Below are positions 32,918 through 43,364 of a stretch of DNA of 64,000 bases, piece after piece; the stretch's first letter is position 1; each line of letters opens with the position of its first letter. Source of the DNA: Yamagishiella unicocca (lineage: Eukaryota > Chlorophyta > Chlorophyceae > Chlamydomonadales > Volvocaceae); NCBI GenBank assembly GCA_003116995.1, contig BDSL01000020.1, positions 1,054,001-1,118,000 of the forward strand. Reading direction: 5' to 3'. The notes beneath the pieces are model-generated. The model did no database searches and was not told the origin of the DNA. It worked only from the letters and a program-made list of their open reading frames with translations. The translations under genes and the position numbers were made by a program.

Positions 32918-35900
32918 CTACTCAACATGATCCGCAGCCACGATGGGGCCTTCCGCCTCGGCCGCAGCCGCCGACTCCGCTGGGGGGCTCTTGAGGCGCG
33001 GCGCGGCAGCCTTCAGCTGTGCCGACCTCGGTGTCGTCGTCGCCGTCGTCAGCCCTTCACTGCCGGAGCCCTGCGGCAACAACCCCCTGGGCTCACTCCC
33101 ACCGCCAGCTCCCCCACCTCCGCCGTCCTCGCTCCCGCCTGCGCCGGCGGCTTGCTCGTGAAGCCGCGCCTCCGCTGCCAGCACCGCAGCGAGACCCGAG
33201 GGCCGGCTGCCGCCGCCACCGCCGGGAGACGCGCCAGCCGCCAGCGCGTCAGCCGCCAGCGCCGCCGCCACCGGCTCTGCTGTTGCCGCCGCCGCCGCCA
33301 CCGGCTCTGCTGTCGCCGCCGCCGCGTCTGCCCCCGGCACGGCATCTTCGGCCCGATGTGCGTCCCTAGCACGGCCGCCGCCCACAGCCGCCGCCGCCTC
33401 AGCGCCGGCGGCACCACCACCAGCATCATCATCATCCGCCGCCGCCACCGCACCTTCGCCCCCCAGTCCCTCCGCCAGCGCGCCCAGCGGATCATGCGAC
33501 GTGACCACCATCTTGGGCGACAACACGTAGTCCTCACCTGACCGGCGGCCGTCATCGCTGTCGCAGAGCCCCGCCGGCTCGTGACCTGCTACCCCGCCGC
33601 CGCCCGCTGCCGCCCTGGCACCCGGCCCCTCGCCCGCGTCGGAGCCCGACGAGCCCGACACCTGGCCGCCTGAGAGCAGCGCCAGCGTAGCTGCCACCGC
33701 CGCCTGCCCCTGCAACTCCGACAGCCCTTCGGCTGCGGACCGCGGCCTGGACGGACCGGCGGCGCCTGGGGTGTGCGTCGGGGCGCTGGACGTCGACCCT
33801 CCCCAGGGGCGGAGATCCACGACACCCGAGGGGCGGAGATCCGCTGCCGCCGCCGCCGCGGCCGCCGACTCGCGCGCGAGGTCGCCTGTGCAGCCATCCA
33901 GCGACAGCTCCCCCGTCGGCTTCCTGTCCGGGAGGCCCTGCGACAGTGATGGCGCGTGTAGGGAGCCCAAGTCCACAGCCGACGCGCTGTCGCCGCCGGG
34001 GGGGCCTGCGGCTTGCTGCGCCAGCTCCCTCCTCTCCCCCTCCCCCTCCTCCTCCTCCCCCTCCTCCCCTCCCTCCTCGCTCATGGGGTCCATGGCGCCG
34101 GAGTCGCCCGAGGAGCGCAAGGTGTGGTCCACAATGTGGATCCGGGTCCTGGGGGCAGGGGGGGAGCGGAGGAGTGCAGGGGCGTCAGTCGTGCAGTCGT
34201 GCAGGGGCGTCACTGGTGCAGGTGCAGGGGCGTCACTCAGTGTATGGGTATTACTCGCGCTGGCGCTCGCTCGCCGTACAAGCAGGTCAGCCGGGCGCAT
34301 GCGCCCGGTGCCGGGCCCGCCGCTGCTGCTCCGAAAACCCAACATCCCACCGTGCTTCACATTTGTCCTAATCGCCCACACGACCTAAACGTGCCTCTCT
34401 AGTTCACTTGCAGCGCCCACCACAACGTTTAATTGACACATTAACTTCAACAGCGCCTCCGCAGCAGCCGCCTGACCTCAGCGAACCGGCCGCGTGGGGC
34501 CGCGGGGGGTGCCCCCAGGTACCTCCCGCCTTCCCCGCGCAACCCAAAACACATCCCACGCGACCCCCCCAAAGCCCCCTCTCCGCAAGCCGGGGTTTTT
34601 CTCCTTTGCACCCCCCCAACTCGCACCTGAAGTAGCGGCGCCGCCTCACAAAGTGCTTCAGCGAGCACTTGCCCCCCTGCGACGGCGCCGGGTACTTGAG
34701 CAGGTAGAAGTCCATGGCGTAAGTCCAGCCGTCCGCGTCCACAGCCTCGGTGTCCAGCCCCTCCATGTCCACCTGGCGGCGGCAGAGCGCGTGTTGGTAC
34801 GTGTTGTTTTACCCAAGGGTCGGCGCCAGGAGGTCGGCGCCAGGAGGTCGGCGCCAGGAGGTCGGAGCCAGGAGGTCGGGACAGGGGACGGGAACGGGGA
34901 AATCCGCCGTGCCCCGCGTGCGGGCGGTGACATTTCCACCCGGCCGCAGCCCGCACCCTGCGTCCTGTGGCCCGAGCACTTGTCCCTTTCAGTCCCCCCT
35001 GCGCACCTGCCACTGCTCCTCCGCCCAGCGCCAGCCTTCCGGCAGCTGCGGCACCACCTGCTCGAAAGCCATGCTGGCGCTGCCGCCGGGTTTGCCCTGC
35101 ACAGCGCGTGCGGGGGGGGGCCGGCAGGGTTCAACAGACTGCAAACTGCGGTAGTACCAACTGCTGTTGTACCAACTGCGATAGTACCAACTGCCGCTGT
35201 ACCAACCGCGGTTACCAACTGTGGCAGTACCAATTCCGGTTGTACCCAGTAAGGTAGTACCAATTGCGGTTGTACCCAGTGAGGCAGCACCAACTGCGGT
35301 TGTACACAGTGAGGTAGTACCAACTACGGTTGTACCAACTGCGGTTGTACCCAGTGGTGGTGGTGGTGGTGGTGGTGGTGGCGGGGTGTTTGCGGATGGA
35401 GAGAGGACGGGGCGGCGGGGAGCCACACGTTTGGCAAGGCGGCGCGAAGCAGCGAGAAGCCGCGTAAGTCGCAAGGCCGGCAGCAGCTTTGTGGCCGGTG
35501 GACGCTACGTGCCCCGCTGTATCGCTCCGCCCGTTCGCACCCGCGCCGCCGGCCCCGGCCCCCACCTGGCGGTCGCTCCAGTGCCCGACCCTGTCCGAGG
35601 GCAGGAAGTGACCCGGCCACATGTGCCCCCAGCCGCGGAAGGGCTGAAAGCGCTCGTTCTCAAACACCTCCTCCACAACCTCCGCGGGCTCGTCCTCGCT
35701 GCCGCCGTCGTCCCCCTGCGTGTCCGAGTGCGCCGTGTAGAGTGACAGGGCCCCAGACATGCTCCCCAAGGACGCCGCCGCCGCCCCGCCGCCGCCGACG
35801 CTGCGGCCCGTCGCCGTGTGAAGGCGCTGCACCGCGGCCCGTGTGGAAGCCGACGAGGTGCCGTCGGCGCCGTCGGCGGCGGCTGCGCCGCCGCTGACGA

Positions 35901-36927
35901 GGCCTCCGGCGTCGCTGCGCGTCTTGTACTTTCCCATGTGGCCGCCCGGGGAGGTGCCGTACTCGGGCGAGGCCAGCTCGCCACCCTCGGTGCCCTTGGA
36001 GTCCCACCGGAAAGCAGCTGCGCGAGGGCGGAGGACGCGACGCGTGTTTCAGGGGGGTTTTAGGGTGTTAGTCTGTAGGGGCTTAGTTTTTGGGGGTTTC
36101 AGTTTTTAGGGTTTCAGTATTTACGGTTACGTTTTTAAGGTTTTAGTTTTTAGGATTTAGGACGGGTTTGTTTGTGTGTGTGTGTGTGTGTTGGGCTTCA
36201 GCGGCCGGGATTGGGACTGTGGTAAGTCAAGTGCTGGCATTTGCGTGGCCCAAGGGGCAAAGGCAGGGGTTGGATCGGGTTGGGTTGGGTTGGGGTCAGG
36301 GGCAGGGGGCAAGGGGCTCCGCAACGACGACGTGGAGTGCCAGGGTGTGACGAAGGGATGACGACCATGCGACTGAGGGTGGCGCCTGACCCGAGCACTC
36401 AGAAGCGGCACCTCCACCCCCCAGGCCCGAATCAGGCCAGTGCCCAACACCAGGCAGGCGCTCGGGCGACACGGTGCGACGGGGCGACCCCTGGGTCGTA
36501 GGGGGCGCGTCACGGGACGTAGGCGGCAGGGGCGGTACCGTCGCGTGACTCACACCGCAGGCTCTCCGCCATGGAGTCAATCCCCTCCTTCGTGAACATG
36601 TTGGCGAAAGTGGTAGTGCCGCCGGCGTTGGCGCTGAGGGTCGGCTGCGGGCCAGACGACACAGCGCCAGCCCCCGGCTGCAAGGCTGTAGATGCGCGGG
36701 AGACAGGTGAGGCCACCGGCGTCGTCGGCGTGCCGGCAGCGGCGGCGGCGGCGGCGGCGGCGCCGACGGCGCCGGCCTCCAGCGGCTTCGCCGCCGTCAG
36801 CTCCGCCGCCGTGATGGTGACGCTGGTGCTGCGGCCGCTGGCAGTGTGTGCAGGCGGCGACATACTGAGCGCCGCCGTTGAGGACGCCGGCATCGACGAC
36901 GACGCCAGCAGCGGCGGCGGAGCCGCC

Positions 36928-36958
<31 letters not shown>

Positions 36959-39900
36959 CCACCGCCGCCGCCGCCGGCGGGGCCCCTTCAGTAGTCAGCA
37001 GCATGCCAGCGGGCATGTCCGCAGCCCAGGCGTCAGTCATCGCGGCCATAGCCGGCAGAGCCTCCGTCGCCGTCGTCGGCGCCGACTCGGTTCCCCTCCT
37101 GCTGGTAGTGGTCGCCACGCGCCCCAGCTCCAGCTGCCGCAGCTGCGCCTGTGTGAACTGCTTCGCCGCGGGAGCAGCACGCAGCGGCATGGACTTGCCG
37201 GAGGAGGAGGAGGAGGCCTTGGCGGGCGCGGCGGCGGCGGCGGCGGCCGCCGCCGCCGCACCCGCCGCGGCGCCGCCGCCGCTGCCACCCTTGCCTCTAC
37301 TCGGCCCCTTGGATGCGGACGCGGAGGCTGTGGGCGCAGACCGCGACACCGGCGCAGAGGCGGGCAGGGTGGTGCGGTTGGGGCTGCCGGACAGCGGTGC
37401 CGCTGCCGCGGCGGCGCCGCCGGCCGACGAGACCGCCGCTGCCGCGGCGGCCTGCTGGCTGAACGCCACGCCGCCGACCACGTCGCCTCCCGCCCCCGCC
37501 GCCGCCGCCGCTCCTCCGCTGCGCACCGACGCCAGCATGCCGGGGTGCGCCTGGCTGAGGTAGCGCACCGTGGCTTCGGAGCATCGGATGATCGCCCAGT
37601 TGATCCCCGCCACCAGCGCCAGCGACGTCAACACCTCCGCGGTGCTGTCCGGGAAGTCCACCAGCCGCAGCGGCCAGCAGGCGCCTAGTCGCACCAGCCA
37701 CAGCAGCCCGCCGCCGCCGCCGCCGGCTGGGTGCGGTGTGCACATCGCCCGCCAGCCGCGCAACGCCGCCACCGCCAGGCTGATGAGCCACACGGTGAAC
37801 AGCACCGCCAGCACCTGCGCGCCGCCGTCCGTGTGGGTTACGGAGCGCAGCCCGGCTCCCAGCAGGTCCGCCAGGAGGACCACCTGAGGGAGAGAGAGAG
37901 AGAGAGAGGGAGGGGGGTTCCGGAGCGGGGCCGCGCGTCCGTTTGTCCGTTTTTCCGCTTGGCTTCCTAAAGGGTATAATATTCCTTGTGCTAATTAGTA
38001 ACTTGGTGGGGGACCTATTGTAGTGGGGCCTTACTGTATTGGGGACCGTGAGGTCAGGCAGCGGGGTGGGTCAGTTGCGGCCTTGTTAGGGAGGGGGACG
38101 AGCCCTTGGTGTCAGGGAGGGGTTGCGGGGGGCCCGGCATGGTGGGCGCGCCCAGGAGCCCCTACGGTACGAAGTGAATCGGTCAGCCCCTCTAGTAGTG
38201 CACACGAGTCGGCTCTCCGGTCGCCCCGCCCGCCCCGTCGCGCCCGCCCCTCCGCCCCCACCTGGTCCTTGTACACCAGCTGCTGCGTCATCACCGACAA
38301 CAGCCCATGCATGGGGGCCACACCGGGAGCGATGCCCCTGCAGCGCCGCCAAGATGATGAGGGACGGTACACGAGCAGAGTTGGAGAGGAGGAACACCAG
38401 CAGAGCCACCATTGCGTTTAGGGAATGGGTGGGTGGGTGCACACAAGGTCGACGGGGGCGCGTGTTCTTGGCGCAGCTGACGCGGCGCCTGTCGCACTGC
38501 GGGGTTCAGGCCCTTGCTGAGACAACCCGACCCCGACAACCGCTCCCTGACACCAAGGGCTCGTCCCCCTCCCTGACACCAAGGGCTTGTTCCCCCCCAC
38601 GTGCCCCGTGTTCCTCCCTCCACGTGCCCCGTGTTCCCCCCTCCACGTGCCCCGTGTTCCCCCCTCCACGTGCCCCGTGTTCCCCCCTCCACGTGCCCCG
38701 TGTTCCCCCCTCCACGTGCCCCGTGTTCCCCCCTCCACGTGCCCCGTGTTCCCCCCTCCACGTGCCCCGTGTTCCCCCCTCCACGTGCCCCGTGTTCCCC
38801 CCTCCACGTGCCCCGTGTTCCCCCCTCCACGTGCCCCGTGTTCCCCCCTCCACGTGCCCCGTGTTCCCCCCTCCACGTGCCCCGTGTTCCCCCCTCCACG
38901 TGCCCCGTGTTCCCCCCTCCACGTGCCCCGTGTTCCTCCCTCCACGTGCCCCGTGTTCCTCCCTCCGGCCACCCCAGCCTCGCGTCCCACCCCTCTCGCC
39001 CCTGATCTGGGCGCCACTCACACGGCATGCTCCCTTGATGCCCCCGCGCCGGGATGCGGGTGGCCCCTGTGCTCCTCCTTCGCCTCCTCCGCAGAGGGTT
39101 CGTGTTCGTGGTGCAACACGGCTGGCGGCCCCACGGGCAGCTCGCTCTCCCTGATGTCGGCGCACTGCCGCATGTCCCCCAGCACGGAGCGGAAGATGCG
39201 GAAGGTGCCGCGCACACCGGCTGGGAGGAGCGGGGCGGGGCGGGGCGGGGCGGGGCGGGGCGGGGCGGGGCGGGGCGGGGCGGGGCGGGGCGGGGCGGGG
39301 CGGGGCGGGGAGGGGCGGGGCGGGGCGGGAGGCGGGGCGGGGGTGTTTAAAAACCGTTTTACGCAACGGGGCGGGGGGGGGCCGCGGGGCAGAGAGGAAA
39401 GGCTTTATCCGTGGCACGGCCAGGCGAAGCAGCAGGGTGCGAGGTAAGGGTCGAGCCATTCATGGGACCCGGCGACGACGAGCGAGGAGGGGGGAGGTGC
39501 AGGCACTGGCCCGTTCCGACGTGACTATCCGAAGCTCGCGTCTGCTTCGTGCAAGTCAAGTGCGCAGCAGCCATTTGCAGCACCCCTCACTCCTCGCCGC
39601 CTCCACATCTACCCCCTCTCCCTCGCCGCCCCCTTCAACCAACATAACGTATCCCCTACCGCCAGACCCAACCCCGCCCGGCCCCGCCCGAAACGGTTTT
39701 TTCGGGCATCCACGGGTCTTCCTCGAACCCCGCCCGGGGGCATCCACGGGCCTTCCTCGAACCCCGCCCCGCCTCACAGTCGATGGCCTTCCCCACCACC
39801 GGCCTCATCATCCGGTTCATGGCCGGCAGGAAGTCCACGTGGAACATCACGTGAAGCGCGGAGCAGGAGGCGCCGTCGGCGCGGATGACGTAGCGGAAAA

Positions 39901-41952
39901 ATACGTGGAACTTGTCGCCGTACGGCGCTGACGTGGACGACACCGCCTCCAGCACGTACAGCGTGTCGGGGAACATCTCCGTCAGGACCTGGGGGGGTCG
40001 GGGGGGGTTCGGAGGTGCGGTGCGGTGCGGGGGAGGGGGTTGCAAATACCGTTTTACGCGACGGGACAGGATAGTCGGCGCATGGCCGTCGGACAGGGGA
40101 GGGTCGGACAGGGGAGGGGGAGGGGGGCAGAGGGATGAGGGGGGGCTCTCGCCCCATTGCAATGGAGTGCGAGGCTCGCCTGCTTGGGACGCTGAGCATG
40201 TTGCGGCCCCCCGCCCGCCCCCGATGCAGCGGCCTGCAGGTGCGGTGCGGCCCCCCGCCACCATCCTGACCCATCAGGCGCACGGCGGCGCCGTGTATCT
40301 GACCTCGAGCTGGCCTCCTGAAAATGCCCCGCTGCCCCGCCCCCTTCTGTGTATACCCAAGGATAGGATGAAAAAAAGGACCAGCTATGCAAGTAGCTAC
40401 GTAGGTGCAGCAGCAGGCAAGTCCTGGAGACCCCCGGGCCGGTGAAGCCCCCCCTCCACGGGCCGCCGCGGCTGTGGCAGCACCCACAGGGGCATGGGGT
40501 GCGACACGCGAGCGGTTGAACTGCTGCTGCCGCTGCTGCTGCCGCTACTGCCGCTGCTGCCGCTACTGCCGCTGATGCCGCTACTGCCGTTGATGCGTGC
40601 CCCGGTGGCCCCCCGCGCTGCCGCGACCGTACCTGCCACTCCTCGTTCTGGAACGGCTTGGACGCGAGTGCGGTGGGCGGGCTCTCGAAGCGCACCTGTC
40701 GGGTTGCGGCAGGCGGGGCGAGGGAACGTGCTGTGGCGGAGAGGGGACCTGGGTTCGTTGGGTGGGTGCGGCTCATGACCGGCCATCCGAAGCGGGGTCG
40801 TCCCGCGGGTCGGCGCCTTCATCAGACCCACATTCATCTGACCATGCCCCAGACCAGCATGGCGGTCCCCTCCCACGCTACTAGTACGACGGTCCGTCCC
40901 ACGCTACTAGTACGACGGCCCGTCCCACGCTACTAGTACGACGGCCCGTCCCACGCTACTAGTACGATGGCCCGTCCAGTGCTCCTAGTACGACGGTCCG
41001 TCCCACGCTACTAGTACGACGGCCCGTCCCACGCTACTAGTACGATGGCCCGTCCAGTGCTCCTAGTACGACGGTCCGTCCCACGCTACTAGTACGATGG
41101 CCCGTCCAGCGCTACTGGTACGACGGCCCGTCCCACGCTACTAGAACGACGGTCATTCCCGCGCTACTAGTACGACGGCCCGTCCAGCGCTACTAGTACG
41201 ACGGCCCGTCCAGCGCTACTAGTACGACGGTCCGTCCCGCGCTACTAGTACGATGGTGGTCGCTGATCAGGCCCCGCGAGGTCGCGGTGGCGCTGGCAGG
41301 CAGCTGGCGCTGACGGCCGAGCGTCGTTGCCCCAGCACATCGTTTTGGTGGCGAGGGTGTCGTGCTAGGTGCCGGGCAGCGTAGGCTGCGGACGAGCAGC
41401 GGTGCGATGCTGCGCTTACTTTTCGGTGCCGCAGACTGGTCGTTGGCGTGTTGGGGGAGCCGGACGCCCCCCACGTGTAAAGCTGCGGCGGCAGCTCAGC
41501 TTTAGACGCCGCCCAAGGGGTATCAATGAGGTCCACATCGCCGCGCTGCTTATGCAATTGGATCTGTAGGGCGTGCCGTGGGAGAAATTGGGTAATGGCT
41601 GGGGCCAGGGAGCAGTTATGGATGGACGTGTGTGTTGCCGTTGAGGCGGAAGGGGGGGGGTGGGGTTGCCGTAGGACTGGGCATGCAAACCAACGCATGA
41701 CAAGATAAGGACCCAACTATGAGCGCACCCATTCGAAGTAACGTGACATGAAGCCAGCAGAAGGTAAAGCTGTCGGATGGCACTCACCGAGAGATCGGGC
41801 AATACAAAGACCGTCTTGAACAGGTCCGCTGCCGAACACTGCGCTCTGACACATAGAAGTGTCTTCGCGTCCGCTCCATCGGGCCATATGGTATCCAACG
41901 GCACCGCTGCTCGCCCCATTTCCCTTTGGATTGGGAAATGAAGTGCAAAAGG
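32918..41952 (-). CDS. VASt - membrane - dysferlin-domain protein
   Basis: Exons: 41952-41788, 41563-41420, 40695-40633, 39988-39778, 39220-39022, 38476-38262, 37883-36554, 36017-35566, 35096-35007, 34772-34627, 34148-32918 (at least ~1,414 residues). Domains in order: VASt (AQCSAADLFKTVFVL, LHKQRGDVDLIDTPW, YVLEAVSSTSAPYGDKFHVF, SALHVMFHVDFLPAMNRMM); hydrophobic segments (ALLVFLLSNSARVPSLIIL, LAVLFTVWLISLAVAAL, VLTSLALVAGINWAII); an Ala/Ser-rich linker of ~300 residues; a split DysF domain (VFENERFQPFRGWG ... LPEGWRWAEEQWQ ... ADGWTYAMDF, HFVRRRRYF); a low-complexity tail. VASt domains carry sterols between membranes (GRAMD1/Lam/VAD1); DysF occurs in peroxisomal/ER peroxins and TECPR1. Exon 38476-38262 is one base too long (cccc at 38335-38338), the only phase conflict. 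The 5' end is open: a GRAM domain was not found, and a candidate earlier exon is at 42765-42680. Confidence 0.85.
34823..34880. repeat. 14-bp tandem repeat in VASt-gene intron
   Basis: Four copies of gtcggcgccaggag, the last with one change, lie in the intron between exons 35096-35007 and 34772-34627. Confidence 0.85.
35149..35382. repeat. 15-bp minisatellite plus (GGT)n in VASt-gene intron
   Basis: Diverged gtaccaactgcggtt units fill 35149-35362 and run straight into a ggt trinucleotide run (35362-35382). Both are in the intron 35565-35097. Confidence 0.85.
36049..36162. repeat. Degenerate telomere-like tttagggt repeats in an intron
   Basis: Repeated ttttagggtttcag / tttttagggtt / ggttttagtttttagg units recall the Chlamydomonas telomere unit TTTTAGGG but are strongly degenerate. 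They are inside the intron 36553-36018 of the VASt gene. Confidence 0.55.
38599..38965. repeat. 23-bp minisatellite, about 16 copies, in VASt-gene intron
   Basis: Unit ccacgtgccccgtgttcccccct repeats almost without change; the first and last copies carry cctccct instead. It lies in the intron 39021-38477. Long ORFs across it on both strands are artefacts. Confidence 0.97.
39231..39340. repeat. (GGGGC)n tract, G-quadruplex-prone
   Basis: About twenty ggggc units lie on the plus strand, inside the intron 39777-39221. The plus strand is the template for this minus-strand gene, so the transcript would carry ccccg repeats. Confidence 0.95.
40030..40090. repeat. Dispersed ~55-bp motif, copy in VASt-gene intron
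   Basis: Core accgttttacgcgacgggac followed by aggatagtcggcgcatggcc. A close relative is at 50016-50068, and shorter relatives are at 39346-39368 and 46512-46550. All four are intronic and in the same genomic orientation regardless of the host gene's strand. Confidence 0.7.
40875..41252. repeat. 26-bp minisatellite, ~14-15 copies, in VASt-gene intron
   Basis: Unit acgctactagtacgacggcc plus cgtccc, with variants (gtgctcctag, tacgatggcc). It sits in the intron 41419-40696. Confidence 0.95.
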
Positions 41953-42679
41953 CTATACGAGTGAATCCTCTAGATATATGTTTCCTATAGAAGTTGTGAC
42001 ACCCAGATGATGGAACAGAGCGACTTTCTGTGTACCAGGGCTTGCGCTCCTTTCGCACGGTAGCTAGTGACGAAGCCAATAACCGCACGCAAAGCTCAGT
42101 GATGCCGTCGCTTAACAATTATAACCCAACGTGTTTGCATTTTGAAAGATTGAGGCAATAACCAGTAGGTAAGTGGGAGCACACAGAAACACGTCATGCC
42201 GTTGCCGGACAGGCCGATTATTCCACTAATTGTCCGCTTGCACAATGCGCAAAGCGTTCGAGGACTTCATCGTTTACGACAAATAACCTTAACAAGAGCG
42301 TGCTGATCCGGTTTACGGACCAGCCCAGCATCCAGGAGTGCCTATCCACTGCCGCGAGGCGATGCCATCTGACTTAGTTTTCGGACCACATAGGGTAGTG
42401 GAAACAAGGTGGCTCATTGGTGACAGGTGCGGCATGGGCGATGGGGCCTTCCAATTTGCTTGCAGCACTCGTTCCCGCTGGCGCTGAAACACAGCGACTT
42501 TGGGCGCAAGTTTGCCGTTGTTTATTAACAAATAATTAGTTATCGCCGCATTCTCTATGCGGATGCATCTCGGTAGAAAACCTGTCAATCTCGACCCCTA
42601 TAGCCCTGATAGCCCCAACACGGCGCCCGATCACCGCACCCTCCCCTTGCAGGTCTTGCAGGCCCCGAAGCCTCCTTAC

Positions 42680-42765
42680 TTGCAGGGCATCAGGGTCAAA
42701 AATGCCCAAGTACCAGGCGGTACCGATCAGCCCGAAAGCCACGGGTAGGCGCCCGCTAAGTGACC
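42680..42765 (-). CDS. Candidate upstream exon of the VASt gene
   Basis: An open stretch (LPVAFGLIGTAWYLGIFDPD) is bounded by an acceptor (gatagacag) and a strong donor (ctgcaa|gtaagg). It ends in phase 0, which matches the start of exon 41952-41788. It needs one base from a still earlier exon, which I did not find. The peptide is partly hydrophobic and not assigned to a domain. It may instead be chance. Confidence 0.35.
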
Positions 42766-43364
42766 CTGTCTATCTGGGTCCGGGGGCAACGGCACTCTCG
42801 CTACAGAACGGCAGGGGCGGGCGCGCCACCCACTCCTTGCACGCATGTGTTGGATGGAAATCTTATACCTACACTCATATAGCGTGGAAATCTTATACCT
42901 ACACTCATATAGCGTGTACTACGGCGTGTACCTGCCGTGTGTATGAGGGAAGGGGAAGCCTCCGGAAGCTACCGACGGGGTGCGTATCACGAAGCTGACA
43001 CCGCGGTCCCCCCCCCCGCCCCCCTCATCACGGCCTCAGAGGCATCACGCCAGAGCAGCAACTAACCGCCACTCCACGTGTCGGAGCGTCTGACACGTCG
43101 TGCCTTCACGCCCTCACCACCATCCAACCACCCGCCAACCAACCAACCAGCCAACCAACTCGCCTTCTAGTTGTCCCCCGCTACGGCGTCACCCACCGCG
43201 GTGCCTTCCCTGCCTCCTCTACGAACTCACCTCTTTGACTTCCACTTCACTCGCCTCAACCTCCAAGCCGCCACCATCAGCCAGCATCGGTTGTGCTGCT
43301 GGTCGGTGGCTCGGTGCTGACACGTGCGCCGCCACCGCCCTCACCACCTGCTCCTCCTCCCGGC
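42766..43364. promoter_or_regulatory. Divergent region between VASt gene (-) and AKR gene (+)
   Basis: It must contain the AKR promoter and probably the promoter of the minus-strand gene, plus any missing first exon. A 30-bp block (tggaaatcttatacctacac...) is duplicated in tandem at 42855-42914. No TATA box is convincing. Confidence 0.4.

Noticed and set aside
38291..39459. Long ORFs (up to 343 codons) across the ccacgtgccccgtgtt repeat
   Set aside because: Low-complexity frames over an intronic 23-bp minisatellite; the real exons of the VASt gene lie at its borders.
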